Source of the DNA: an uncultured Bacteroidales bacterium | GTDB lineage: Bacteria > Bacteroidota > Bacteroidia > Bacteroidales > Paludibacteraceae | Direction of reading: 5' to 3' | Assembly: GCA_900320865.1 (NCBI GenBank) | Contig: ONTT01000002.1 | Location: 50,138 to 114,137, forward strand | DNA: 64,000 nucleotides | Shown: positions 25,844-34,511 of the stretch, in pieces | How the letters are laid out: the number at the start of each line of letters is the position of its first letter | Numbering within the stretch: position 1 is the first letter of the stretch | Notes under the pieces: model-generated | What the model saw: only the letters and a program-made list of their open reading frames with translations | Database searches by the model: none | Told to the model about the DNA's origin: nothing | Made by a program: the position numbers and the translations under genes

Positions 25844-26957
25844 TTGTAACAACAAAAAAGCACTGCATATTATCGGCTCCATCGCCCGTACATTGCTGGC
25901 CCTCATATTTCTCTTCTCTGGTTTTGTGAAAGCAGTAGACCCGCTCGGCACGGTTTATAAGATACAAGACTACCTGCACGAAGGTTTCGGCGGTGTCTTT
26001 CAATGGGCTATCCCGGCTGCAGGCGTAGCCGCAGTATGCCTCATCACGCTCGAGTGGCTGCTTGGTATCTCCATGTTATTGAACGTACGCACTCAATGGA
26101 CGAGTTGGATCACCTTGCTCTTCTATTGTATCATGACACCACTCACCCTCTATATCGCTATTGCAAACCCTGTCTCGGATTGCGGGTGCTTTGGCGATGC
26201 ACTGGTCATAACGAATTGGCAGACCTTCTGGAAAAACATCATCCTCTTGCTTCTGTCTATCTGCTTCGTCATTTGCCGCAAAGCTATTCCTGAGCTCTTC
26301 AGTTGGTGGATGGAGATCATCATTGCTCTGGCTGCGCTCGGATCTGTAGCAGGTATCATGGGTTACAGCTACACCCATCTTCCGCAGATTGACTTCCGTC
26401 CCTATAAAGTCGGCAATCATATCCCGACCCTTATGGAGATACCGGATGATGCGGAAGTAGACCAATATGAGATAACGCTCATCTATGCTAAAGACGGAAA
26501 GGAACAGACATTTACCTTGGAGAACTACCCGAAGGGTGACCCCGAATGGACGTTTGTAGACCAAAAGTCTGTACTGATCAAGAAAGGCTATGTGCCGCCT
26601 ATTCACGACTTTGAAATCGAGACATTAGAAGGCGATTACATCACGCAAGATATCTTGGAATCTGAAGAACCCGTCACACTCGTTGTGATGTATGATCTGT
26701 CAAAGACAGATACCACCCAATTGGAAAAACTCATGTATATGATTCATGAGTACCCGCGTGTTTATTTCCTCACGGCTTCCGGTGAAGAAGAGATCTTTGC
26801 TTTTGCAGAAGAGTTAGGTTGGGATGAAGAAACCACCTACTCCACTTTCTGCTTCACGGACCCCATCACACTTAAGACCATCGTGCGTGCTAACCCGGGC
26901 GTCATTGTTGTGCAAAACGGAACGATTATAGATAAGTATAATCTCAAAAACAGATAA
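25830..26957 (+). CDS. DoxX/MauE-like membrane protein, BT_3928 family
   Basis: About 375 residues from the ATG at 25830 ([20 protein letters not shown]), which overlaps the DUF1599 stop. An N-terminal DoxX-type membrane domain has four helices and the motif LIFLFSGFVKAVDPLGTVYK, then SDCGCFGDAL as in MauE-like proteins, which are tied to disulfide chemistry. Residues after about 185 are periplasmic, with a thioredoxin-like fold lacking a CxxC (VVMYDLSKTDTTQLEKLMYM). The conserved position next to DUF1599 supports the BT_3928-family name. A redox role is an inference from the MauE similarity. Confidence 0.83.
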   Translation: MATCNCNNKKALHIIGSIARTLLALIFLFSGFVKAVDPLGTVYKIQDYLHEGFGGVFQWAIPAAGVAAVCLITLEWLLGISMLLNVRTQWTSWITLLFYCIMTPLTLYIAIANPVSDCGCFGDALVITNWQTFWKNIILLLLSICFVICRKAIPELFSWWMEIIIALAALGSVAGIMGYSYTHLPQIDFRPYKVGNHIPTLMEIPDDAEVDQYEITLIYAKDGKEQTFTLENYPKGDPEWTFVDQKSVLIKKGYVPPIHDFEIETLEGDYITQDILESEEPVTLVVMYDLSKTDTTQLEKLMYMIHEYPRVYFLTASGEEEIFAFAEELGWDEETTYSTFCFTDPITLKTIVRANPGVIVVQNGTIIDKYNLKNR

Positions 26958-27006
26958 AATAACAATTTATTGTTTACTTTTCATTTAACAAAATTCAATT
27001 ATCAAC

Positions 27007-30000
27007 ATGAAAAAAATTTTTTTTGGATTAGCTGCCCTAATGCTGTCAATGACAGTATTGGCTGAACGCGTTTCGCAGGAAGACGCGGCTTTGGTAGCTA
27101 ACAACTTCATGAACGTCGGGAACACTGTCTCCGGCGTACAGAAAGCTCCTGCTAAGAAGATGGTTCTCAAAAAAGCAGCCACAGCTTCTGAGAATCAGTA
27201 TTATGTGTACGAGAACGCCAATGGCGAAGGCTGGGTCATGGTAGCCGCAAATGATGTGGTTTCTCCGATCCTCGCTTATTCGAACACCGGTACTTTCCGC
27301 ACGGACAATCAACCGGTTAACGTTCGCTCTTGGCTGGGTAAGTATGACAAGTTCATCACCAAAATTGAGGCAGATGGTGCTGCTCAAGACGAAGAAGTAG
27401 CAGCAGAGTGGTCGGCTCTCAAAAAAGGTGTACGCAAAGCAAAAGGCGACGCCGTTGTGGGGCCGCTTGTTAAAACCACATGGGATCAGGATAATCCATA
27501 TTGGACACTTACTCCCAATGGATCCGGTAGCATAGGTAAAGCTTACACGGGTTGTGTGGCTACAGCCATGGCTCAAGTAATGAATTACTGGCAGTGGCCG
27601 AAAAAAGGAACAGGAAGTCATACTTATCAACCAATTATGCAGCTTGATGATGATGGTGATGGTTATCCAGACAGAGATACTATTATTTACCCGGGCAACT
27701 TGACTGCTAACTTCGGTGAGACGACCTACGATTGGGATAATATGTTGAATAAATACACCAGTAGCGCAACAACTGCTCAAAAAAATGCAGTAGCAACTCT
27801 TATGTTCCACTGTGGTGTTTCTGTAGAGATGATGTATGGTGATGCCAACTATGGAGGTTCAGGTACGTACACCGTTAACTATGGAGATGAGGAAGATCAC
27901 GCATGCGCACAAAATGCACTTTGGATGAATTTTGGCTACAAAAAATCAACTATCACTGGCTACATGCGTGATGGTTTTAGTTATCAAGGAACCACATACT
28001 ACGAAAAGTGGACGGACGCAGAATGGACAGCTATGGTTAAGGAAGAGTTGGACAAGAAACACCCAATTATGTACGGCGGTGCTAGCGATGAAGGCGGTCA
28101 CAGTTTCATCTGCGATGGCTACGATGATTCCAACTATTTCCATTTTAACTGGGGTTGGTCTGGTAGTAACGATGGTTACTACAAACTCTCCAGCCTGAAG
28201 CCGGGTAGCGGTGGTGCCGGAGGTGGTGGCTATGACTTCTCCGAAGACCAAGATGTGCTCATTGGCATCGTTCCTGATAAAAAAGACCTCCCGATGATTA
28301 CAATCACATGGTCGGTAGATGGTGATGAGACCACTTCTGAAATTATGCAAGAAGACCCGCTCGTATTGCCGGCTAATCCTGCTAACTGTGAGAACGGTAA
28401 AGTATTCGTAGGTTGGACCGCTCAAAGCGAAGTATCCGGTGAGAAACCCGCTGACCTCTTTACTACCGCTAAAGGCAAGACCGTCACAGAGGCTATTACC
28501 TACTACGCTGTATTTGCAACAGCTGAAGGTGGCAGTGCTCCTGTTAATACTACGCTGACAATGGAAGACTATAAGGCTGCTTCAGGTACTTTTGGCAACT
28601 TTACGTTTGAAGCAGTTAAAAATAGCGGATCGACAGCGCCTACTTATAACGCTGACGGAAAAGATGTACGATTGTATGCTAAAAATACTTTGACTATTTC
28701 GTCTGCTACAGAAATGACGGAGATTGTATTCAATATCAGTACAGCTGGTTTGAAGCGTTTAGCTCCTATCACAGCAAGCACAGGTACCATTGCTACGCAA
28801 AAATCCGGTGATACCCAAGTAACTTGGACGGGCTCCGCTACCAGCGTAACCTTTACCGTCGGAGATAAAGCAGACTACGGAACGGATGGTTCCAGCAAAG
28901 CAGGTCAGTTAGACTTCACTTCTGTGGATATCACTGCTGGTGGCGGTGCCACTTACAGCGACTACAGTTTGAGTTGTGGCGCTGCCGTTGTTTGCGAGTT
29001 GAGCAGTATTGAACTGAATACCACAAACGTAAAGAAAACCTTCAAAGAGGGCGAGGCATTCAACTACAATGGTTTGGTTGTAACGGCTCATTTCAGCAAC
29101 TGTGCAGACAAGACTGTCACTCCGACCAGCGTTTCTACACCGGACATGAGCACTCCTGGTAACAAGACCATTACAGTAAGTTACACCAAGGGTGAAATCA
29201 CCAAGACGGCTACCTATGATATCACTGTTACGGAATTACCCACTTACGCTATTAAATTCTTCAGTGAAGGCACACAAGTAGGTGCGACGCAAAACGTCAA
29301 GGAAGGTCAACAAGCAGAAGTTCCCACAGGCATCACGGCTGAGTGCGAGGATTATACATTCGTTGGCTGGTGGACCGCAGAACTGCTGGCAGACAATACC
29401 GAAGCTAAGGCTTGGATCAGCGACTTCACTGCTACCAAAGATCAAAACTACTATGCTATCTTCAGCAAGACCGAAGAAGGTGCCGGTGGTGCAGCTGCTT
29501 TTGACGGCACTACCGGTGGTACCTTCAAAATCTACGCTCAAGTAGGTGAAACGAAGTATTATGCTACAGGTACAGTATCCAGTGGCAAACTGGAAAGCAC
29601 TACTGTAGAGGCTGAAGCCAGTGAATACACTTTTGAGAAAGTAACTGACGGATTTGCAATCAAGATTTCAGAAAATACTTATCTTAAATATAGTGGAAGT
29701 AGCACTAATTTAGGAACTCAATCAACTGCATACACTTGGAATATAGAAGCCGGCACCGCTGGTTCATGGCGTGTTAATGCTACGACCGGAAGCAACCGTG
29801 CATTGGCTTTCAGTTCTATTGGTAAATTTGGAGGTTATTCCACTGGCAATATTGGTAAAACCGTTCAAGACGCAACTTACTACGACGTTGAGATCGGCGG
29901 TGGTGCTCCGGCTGCAACCACTTACTATAGTTCTGTCGTAACTTGCAGTGAGACGGCTATCGACAATAACGTAGTTGCTCCGAAGGCGATCAAAGTACTG

Positions 30001-30069
30001 GAGAACGGTCAAATCGTTATTATTTTGGGCGATCAGAAATATACTATCTTCGGACAGAAGATTCAATAA
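27007..30069 (+). CDS. Secreted C10 (streptopain-like) cysteine protease with repeat domains and T9SS-type tail
   Basis: A 1020-residue secreted protein. After the signal peptide (MKKIFFGLAALMLSMTVLA) comes a C10 propeptide (VSQEDAALVANNFMN), then the catalytic domain with Cys183 in TGCVATAMAQVMNYWQWP, His365 in GGHSFICDGYD and the HFNWGWSG motif. A calcium-loop-like DDDGDGYPDRD lies between them. Beyond residue 430 there are InlB-B-type repeats (FVGWTAQ, FVGWWTAE), an Ig-like Big_3 domain (FKEGEAFNYNGLVVTAHFSN) and further beta domains. The last 30 residues (KVLENGQIVIILGDQKYTIF) resemble a Bacteroidales type IX sorting tail. It interrupts the DoxX-tpiA order usual in the group and ends in a strong terminator. 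Relatives include SpeB, interpain and PrtT. Confidence 0.9.
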   Translation: MKKIFFGLAALMLSMTVLAERVSQEDAALVANNFMNVGNTVSGVQKAPAKKMVLKKAATASENQYYVYENANGEGWVMVAANDVVSPILAYSNTGTFRTDNQPVNVRSWLGKYDKFITKIEADGAAQDEEVAAEWSALKKGVRKAKGDAVVGPLVKTTWDQDNPYWTLTPNGSGSIGKAYTGCVATAMAQVMNYWQWPKKGTGSHTYQPIMQLDDDGDGYPDRDTIIYPGNLTANFGETTYDWDNMLNKYTSSATTAQKNAVATLMFHCGVSVEMMYGDANYGGSGTYTVNYGDEEDHACAQNALWMNFGYKKSTITGYMRDGFSYQGTTYYEKWTDAEWTAMVKEELDKKHPIMYGGASDEGGHSFICDGYDDSNYFHFNWGWSGSNDGYYKLSSLKPGSGGAGGGGYDFSEDQDVLIGIVPDKKDLPMITITWSVDGDETTSEIMQEDPLVLPANPANCENGKVFVGWTAQSEVSGEKPADLFTTAKGKTVTEAITYYAVFATAEGGSAPVNTTLTMEDYKAASGTFGNFTFEAVKNSGSTAPTYNADGKDVRLYAKNTLTISSATEMTEIVFNISTAGLKRLAPITASTGTIATQKSGDTQVTWTGSATSVTFTVGDKADYGTDGSSKAGQLDFTSVDITAGGGATYSDYSLSCGAAVVCELSSIELNTTNVKKTFKEGEAFNYNGLVVTAHFSNCADKTVTPTSVSTPDMSTPGNKTITVSYTKGEITKTATYDITVTELPTYAIKFFSEGTQVGATQNVKEGQQAEVPTGITAECEDYTFVGWWTAELLADNTEAKAWISDFTATKDQNYYAIFSKTEEGAGGAAAFDGTTGGTFKIYAQVGETKYYATGTVSSGKLESTTVEAEASEYTFEKVTDGFAIKISENTYLKYSGSSTNLGTQSTAYTWNIEAGTAGSWRVNATTGSNRALAFSSIGKFGGYSTGNIGKTVQDATYYDVEIGGGAPAATTYYSSVVTCSETAIDNNVVAPKAIKVLENGQIVIILGDQKYTIFGQKIQ

Positions 30070-30095
30070 TTTCTTCCTCTAACAACGAATATCGG

Positions 30096-30125
30096 AAAAA
30101 AGAGCGTCTCGGCGCTCTTTTTTTT
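30096..30125 (+). terminator. Intrinsic terminator after the C10 protease gene
   Basis: Stem AAAAAAGAGCG / CGCTCTTTTTT with loop TCTCGG and an eight-T run, 27 bases after the stop codon. Confidence 0.93.
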
Positions 30126-30134
30126 GTGGTTTAC

Positions 30135-30166
30135 TTGCATATATCAAAAAATTATTGTACTTTTGC
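30135..30166 (+). promoter_or_regulatory. Promoter of tpiA
   Basis: TTG in TTGCATAT, 20 bases, then TACTTTTGC. It follows the terminator directly and leaves a leader of about 35 bases before the ATG. Confidence 0.85.
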
Positions 30167-30207
30167 ACCGCAAAAGTCAATTAACAAATAAAAAAATATA
30201 TATCACA

Positions 30208-30957
30208 ATGAGAACAAGAATGGTAGCAGGTAACTGGAAGATGAACAAGAACCTGCAGGAAGGTGTAGCATTGGCTACCGAGTTGAAAGAAGCAGTTAAG
30301 ACCCCGAATTGCGCAGTAGTGATCGGCACGCCGTTTATTCATCTGGCTACAGTAGCCGAGCTCCTCAAGGGTTCGCCTATCAAAGTAGCAGCTGAGAACT
30401 GTGCTGATCATGAGAAGGGTGCCTATACGGGCGAAGTTAGCGCCGAAATGGTGAAATCTACCGGTGCTGAATATGTTATCCTTGGTCACTCCGAGCGTCG
30501 TCAATACTACGCAGAGAACTATGATATGCTGGCAGAGAAAGTTCGTCTCGCTTTAGCGAACGGTCTGAAAGTTATCTTCTGCATCGGCGAGGTAAAAGAA
30601 GAGCGTGAAGCTGGCAAGCAGAACGAGGTTGTAAAAGCTCAACTGGAGGGTTCTGTCTTCGGTCTCACCGCAGAAGAGTGGAAAAACATTACGCTGGCTT
30701 ATGAACCGGTTTGGGCTATTGGTACAGGTTTGACCGCAACACCGGCTCAGGCGGAGGAGATTCATGCATATATCCGCTCGCTTGTAGCAGAGAAATATGG
30801 TAAAGCAGCAGCAGAGGATACCACTATCCTCTACGGCGGAAGCTGCAATGAGAAGAATGCAGCAGAACTCTTCGCTTGTCCCGACATTGATGGTGGTCTG
30901 ATTGGAGGCGCTGCGCTCGTAGCGGAGAAGTTCCTCGCTATCATCGCGGCCCGCTAA
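30208..30957 (+). CDS. tpiA: Triosephosphate isomerase
   Basis: 249 residues from the ATG at 30208 ([13 protein letters not shown]); the frame is open upstream, but that part lies in the promoter. Catalytic lysine in NWKMN, histidine in GHSERRQYY, glutamate in [12 protein letters not shown] and the phosphate-gripping loop are all present. It interconverts dihydroxyacetone phosphate and glyceraldehyde 3-phosphate in glycolysis. The stop codon borders a small hairpin that forms part of the element leading into the next gene. Confidence 0.98.
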   Translation: MRTRMVAGNWKMNKNLQEGVALATELKEAVKTPNCAVVIGTPFIHLATVAELLKGSPIKVAAENCADHEKGAYTGEVSAEMVKSTGAEYVILGHSERRQYYAENYDMLAEKVRLALANGLKVIFCIGEVKEEREAGKQNEVVKAQLEGSVFGLTAEEWKNITLAYEPVWAIGTGLTATPAQAEEIHAYIRSLVAEKYGKAAAEDTTILYGGSCNEKNAAELFACPDIDGGLIGGAALVAEKFLAIIAAR

Positions 30958-30994
30958 CCGGTTTAGAACCGGAGCAACTTAACCATTCGGAACA
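30958..30994 (+). promoter_or_regulatory. Hairpin-plus-linker element at the start of the gamma-carbonic anhydrase gene (copy 1)
   Basis: CCGGTT-TAG-AACCGG forms a 6-bp hairpin (30958-30972) right after the tpiA stop. The linker AGCAACTTAACCATTCGGAA follows and runs to the base before the ATG. The same arrangement with a different but paired stem precedes rsgA. Confidence 0.65.
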
Positions 30995-31540
30995 ATGGCA
31001 TTAATAAAAACCATCAATAGAAACGGAGAAATCCTTACCCCGCGCATCGCGGACAACGTCTTTATGGCAGAAAATGCCACCGTGGTCGGCGATGTGACGG
31101 TGGGTGAAGGCTCCAGCCTCTGGTTTAACTCCGTGCTACGCGGGGATGTCAACACGATCGTCATTGGTAAGCATTGTAATATCCAAGACGGAGCGGTGTT
31201 ACACACCCTCTATCAGAAATCGACTATCACGCTCGGTGATTTCGTGTCCGTGGGACATAACGTCACCATTCATGGTGCAGACGTCGATAACTACGCCCTC
31301 ATAGGCATGGGGGCTACCCTGCTCGACGGAGCACATGTAGGAGAAGGAGCGATTGTTGCTGCCGGTGCGCTGGTGCTCTCCAATACGCAGATCGGACCTC
31401 ATGAGATATGGGGAGGAGTTCCGGCAAAATTCATTAAGAAAGCCGACCCCGCTCAAACCGAAGAGATCAACAAGAAAATTGCTAACAACTACGCCATGTA
31501 CGCAAGTTGGTACCGGAGCGGCTCCGGCCCCGAACATTAA
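30995..31540 (+). CDS. Gamma-carbonic anhydrase family protein
   Basis: A 181-residue left-handed beta-helix protein made of hexapeptide repeats (VVGDVTVGEGSSLWFNSVLR, VSVGHNVTIHGADVDNYALI, GAHVGEGAIVAAGALV). Histidines in SVGHN and IHGADV are in the places that bind metal in gamma-class carbonic anhydrases of the YrdA/PaaY type. Whether it hydrates CO2 is uncertain, since many relatives are inactive or act on other substrates. It is translated from the special hairpin-linker element and is followed after 15 bases by pyrH. Confidence 0.9.
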   Translation: MALIKTINRNGEILTPRIADNVFMAENATVVGDVTVGEGSSLWFNSVLRGDVNTIVIGKHCNIQDGAVLHTLYQKSTITLGDFVSVGHNVTIHGADVDNYALIGMGATLLDGAHVGEGAIVAAGALVLSNTQIGPHEIWGGVPAKFIKKADPAQTEEINKKIANNYAMYASWYRSGSGPEH

Positions 31541-31555
31541 CAACGCCAATACATT

Positions 31556-32260
31556 ATGTACAAACGCATTTTATTAAAACTGTCAGGTGAGAGCCTTGCC
31601 GGTGAAAACAAGCAAGGCATAGACACCGAGCGTCTGAACCAATACGCAGAGCAAGTGAAAGCCATCGCCCAAAAAGGCGTACAAATCGGCATTGTCATCG
31701 GTGGAGGAAACATCTTCCGTGGTTTATCAGGTGCACAACGCGGTTTTGATCGTGTGAAAGGGGATCAGATGGGCATGTTAGCCACCGTCATCAATGCACT
31801 TGCCCTTCAGTCTGCCTTAGAAGCTATCGGCCAACCTGTTCGTGTACTCACTTCCATCCGCATGGAGCCCATCGGCGACTTCTATAGCCCCGCTAAAGCA
31901 CAACGTCTCTTAGACAAAGGCAATGTGGTGATTCTCGCTGGAGGTACAGGAGCACCCTACTTCACCACCGACACCGGTTCTTCGCTCCGCGCCTTGGAGA
32001 TCAAAGCAGATGTCATGCTCAAAGGCACGCGCGTAGATGGTATCTACACCGCCGACCCGGAGAAAGACCCGACAGCCACGAAATTTACGGAGATCACCTA
32101 CGACGAGATCATCCGCCGCGGACTCAAAGTGATGGACCTCACCGCCATCGTGATGTGCAAAGACAATGGCCTTCCCATCTATGTCTTTAACATGGATCAA
32201 CTCGGCAACCTCGCCAAAGTCATTGATGGCGAACAAATAGGAACATTAGTTAAACCCTAA
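31556..32260 (+). CDS. pyrH: UMP kinase
   Basis: A 234-residue amino-acid-kinase-fold enzyme that phosphorylates UMP to UDP. Seen: [12 protein letters not shown] at the start (phosphate loop), [29 protein letters not shown] and [18 protein letters not shown]. pyrH-frr is a very common pair across bacteria and is preserved here with an 11-base gap. Confidence 0.98.
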   Translation: MYKRILLKLSGESLAGENKQGIDTERLNQYAEQVKAIAQKGVQIGIVIGGGNIFRGLSGAQRGFDRVKGDQMGMLATVINALALQSALEAIGQPVRVLTSIRMEPIGDFYSPAKAQRLLDKGNVVILAGGTGAPYFTTDTGSSLRALEIKADVMLKGTRVDGIYTADPEKDPTATKFTEITYDEIIRRGLKVMDLTAIVMCKDNGLPIYVFNMDQLGNLAKVIDGEQIGTLVKP

Positions 32261-32271
32261 ATAATAATCTT

Positions 32272-32835
32272 ATGGAAGACGAACTTGAATTGTATCAAAA
32301 CGCCGCTGAAGAGCAAATGCAGAACTCAGTTACGCACTTAGACGATGTGCTGCAACATATCCGTGCAGGAAAAGCCAACCCGCGTATCTTGGATCCAATC
32401 AAGATTGACTACTATGGATCGATGTCGCCTTTGGCTAACTGCGCGACCATCACTACGCCGGATGCACGCACTATTGCTATCACGCCGTGGGAGAAGAAAC
32501 TCATCAATGAGATCGAGCGCGCTATTATTAACTCCAACATCGGACTCGCGCCTTCTAATAATGGCGAGACCATTCGTCTGATTCTGCCGCCACTGACCGA
32601 AGAGCGTCGTCGCGACCTCTGCAAACAGTGCAAAGGCGAACTCGAAGAGGCAAAGATGTCTATCCGAAACGCACGCCGCGATGCGATCGAGGAATTTAAG
32701 AAACTCGTTAAGAACGGCTTAAGCGAAGATGTCGAGAAAGACGCTGAAGAGGAAATGCAAAAGACTCACGATAAGTATATCGCGAGAGTAGAAGCCCTCT
32801 ACGCAGCCAAAGAGAAAGAGATTATGACCGTCTAA
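32272..32835 (+). CDS. frr: Ribosome recycling factor
   Basis: 187 residues, three-helix bundle plus beta domain. Seen: [68 protein letters not shown] in the hinge and core, and the terminal helix. It splits post-termination ribosomes together with EF-G. Its stop codon sits inside the small hairpin of the element that leads into rsgA. Confidence 0.98.
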   Translation: MEDELELYQNAAEEQMQNSVTHLDDVLQHIRAGKANPRILDPIKIDYYGSMSPLANCATITTPDARTIAITPWEKKLINEIERAIINSNIGLAPSNNGETIRLILPPLTEERRRDLCKQCKGELEEAKMSIRNARRDAIEEFKKLVKNGLSEDVEKDAEEEMQKTHDKYIARVEALYAAKEKEIMTV

Positions 32836-32862
32836 GACGGAGCAACTTAGCCATTTGGATAA
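32828..32862 (+). promoter_or_regulatory. Hairpin-plus-linker element at the start of rsgA (copy 2)
   Basis: CCGTCT-A-AGACGG forms a 6-bp hairpin (32828-32840) that includes the frr stop. The linker AGCAACTTAGCCATTTGGAT then runs to the base before the GTG start. Relative to copy 1 the last 24 bases share 20, and the stem bases differ but stay paired. Confidence 0.65.
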
Positions 32863-33810
32863 GTGCGCGGTTTAGTCATTAAATCAACAGGAAGCAGTTA
32901 CATCGTTCGCATGGACGATGGTTCGGATGTGGAATGCCGTATCAAAGGCAATTTTCGCATTCGGGGTATTCGTAGCACCAATCCCGTCGCTGTAGGCGAT
33001 TTTGTCTCGGTAGACGGAGAATGGATCACAGACGTGGAGGAGAGGAAGAATTATATCATTCGGCGCTCCACGAATCTCAGCAAAGAGAGTCATATCCTTG
33101 CTGCCAACATTGACCAGGTAGCCCTTATTGTTACGATCAATCACCCGGTCACCTCCACTACCTTCATCGATCGGTTTCTCGCTACTTGCGAAGCCTATCG
33201 CGTGCCTGCCCTGTTAATCTTCAATAAGATTGATATCCTTTCGGAGGAAGAGATTACTCAACTCCACGAACTGCGCGAATTATACGAATCCATCGGCTAT
33301 AAAACGGTAGAGATTTCTGCTATCCATTGTCAGCCTTCCGATATATTACCCTTGTTAGAAAACAAAACAACACTTCTGAGCGGTAACTCCGGAGTGGGCA
33401 AATCTACCCTTCTCAACGCACTCTTTGGGCGCGAAATGACCCGCACAGGTAAGATCTCCGATGCGCATGACAAAGGCATGCACACCACTACCTTCTCGGA
33501 AATGTATGCTCTAAACAGTGAAACGAAAAACGGCGAAGCCAATAAACCTATAAACCCAACCAAAGGTTGGATTATTGATACCCCGGGTATAAAAGGCTTC
33601 GGATCCATCGATTTTGAACGGGAAGAAGTATCCCATTATTTCCGAGATATCTTTGCCGTCAGCCGCAATTGCCGCTTCGGCAATTGCACACACACCAACG
33701 AACCCGGATGTGCAGTTCAAGAAGCTCTCGTCAAAGGAGAGATAGCTATTAGTCGATACGAATCATATCTTTCCTTACTCGGAGACTGCGAGGAAGGGAA
33801 ATATCGTTAA
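32863..33810 (+). CDS. rsgA: Ribosome small-subunit GTPase RsgA
   Basis: A 315-residue circularly permuted GTPase for 30S maturation: OB-fold N-terminus, then G4 (NKID), G1 (GNSGVGKST), G2 and G3 (DTPG), and the C-terminal zinc motif [14 protein letters not shown]. The start is GTG at 32863; the shared linker element ends at this codon, which supports the choice. Between G2 and G3 the loop is extended by [18 protein letters not shown], a low-complexity stretch not expected in relatives. The gene ends inside the convergent rluA-family gene, and its terminator lies there too. Confidence 0.95.
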   Translation: MRGLVIKSTGSSYIVRMDDGSDVECRIKGNFRIRGIRSTNPVAVGDFVSVDGEWITDVEERKNYIIRRSTNLSKESHILAANIDQVALIVTINHPVTSTTFIDRFLATCEAYRVPALLIFNKIDILSEEEITQLHELRELYESIGYKTVEISAIHCQPSDILPLLENKTTLLSGNSGVGKSTLLNALFGREMTRTGKISDAHDKGMHTTTFSEMYALNSETKNGEANKPINPTKGWIIDTPGIKGFGSIDFEREEVSHYFRDIFAVSRNCRFGNCTHTNEPGCAVQEALVKGEIAISRYESYLSLLGDCEEGKYR

Positions 33811-34482
33811 GAATTCTTTAGGAACCGGTGCTATAATGGTCACCGGTTCTTTTTTTACAGGATGTATAAACGCTATCTGCCGGGCATGCAGACATATACC
33901 GCCGTCGGGATTGCTACGCTTAGCGCCGTATTTCAAGTCACCTTTAATAGGACACCCTATTGCCGCTAACTGGCAGCGTATCTGGTGATGTCTACCCGTC
34001 TCCAGATTCACCTCCAGCAGCGTATAATGATCCCCTTTCGCCAAGGTCTTATAACTCAACACCGCCTGTTTGGCATCTTTCGTACCGGGATTGGCAATAA
34101 AACTCTTATTGAGTTTTTCATTACGGGTAAGCCAATTCTCCAAGCGTGCCTCGGGTTGTTTCGGAAAACCTTGCACGATCGCCCAATAGGTTTTAGTAAT
34201 GGCTGATGGCTGATGGCTGACGGCTGATTTCTCCCTAAACATCTCATTAAGCCGGATCAGCGCTTTGCTCGTTCGAGCAAAAAGCACTACTCCGCTCGTC
34301 GGTCTATCCAGACGATGCGTCACACCCAAAAACACCTCACCGGGCTTGTTGTATTTATCCTTTATATACGCCTTGACGATTTCGCTCAGCGGCGTGTCAC
34401 CCGTCTTATCGCCCTGCACAATCTCGTTGCAGGTCTTATTGACAGCAATAATATGGTTATCTTCGTAGAGAATTTCCATCAT
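33775..34482 (-). CDS. RluA-family 23S rRNA/tRNA pseudouridine synthase
   Basis: A 235-residue enzyme with the catalytic motif [16 protein letters not shown] (aspartate in RLDR), [43 protein letters not shown] and [12 protein letters not shown]. There is no S4 domain, so it is of the short RluA/YlyB-like kind and the target uridine is unknown. A heptamer repeat encodes AVSHQPSAI between two conserved blocks. Its last 36 bases overlap the end of rsgA, and its C-terminal codons contain the rsgA terminator. Confidence 0.92.
   Translation of the reverse strand: MMEILYEDNHIIAVNKTCNEIVQGDKTGDTPLSEIVKAYIKDKYNKPGEVFLGVTHRLDRPTSGVVLFARTSKALIRLNEMFREKSAVSHQPSAITKTYWAIVQGFPKQPEARLENWLTRNEKLNKSFIANPGTKDAKQAVLSYKTLAKGDHYTLLEVNLETGRHHQIRCQLAAIGCPIKGDLKYGAKRSNPDGGICLHARQIAFIHPVKKEPVTIIAPVPKEFLTIFPFLAVSE
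33822..33856 (+). terminator. rsgA terminator embedded in the rluA-family coding end
   Basis: GAACCGGTG, loop CTATAATGGT, CACCGGTTC and a seven-T run: a 9-bp perfect stem 11 bases after the rsgA stop. The same bases encode the C-terminal [15 protein letters not shown] region of the convergent gene. Confidence 0.93.
34201..34228. repeat. In-frame heptamer tandem repeat in the rluA-family gene
   Basis: Units GGCTGAT, GGCTGAT, GGCTGAC, GGCTGAT encode SAVSHQPSA on the minus strand. Confidence 0.85.
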
Positions 34483-34511
34483 TTCATCATTTAGCGAAGC
34501 GGATCATTCTA

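Noticed and set aside
25181-25951. Long antisense reading frame (256 codons) opposite hisS end, DUF1599 and DoxX genes
   Set aside because: The plus-strand genes are clearly homologous to known families and the antisense product shows no recognisable motif.
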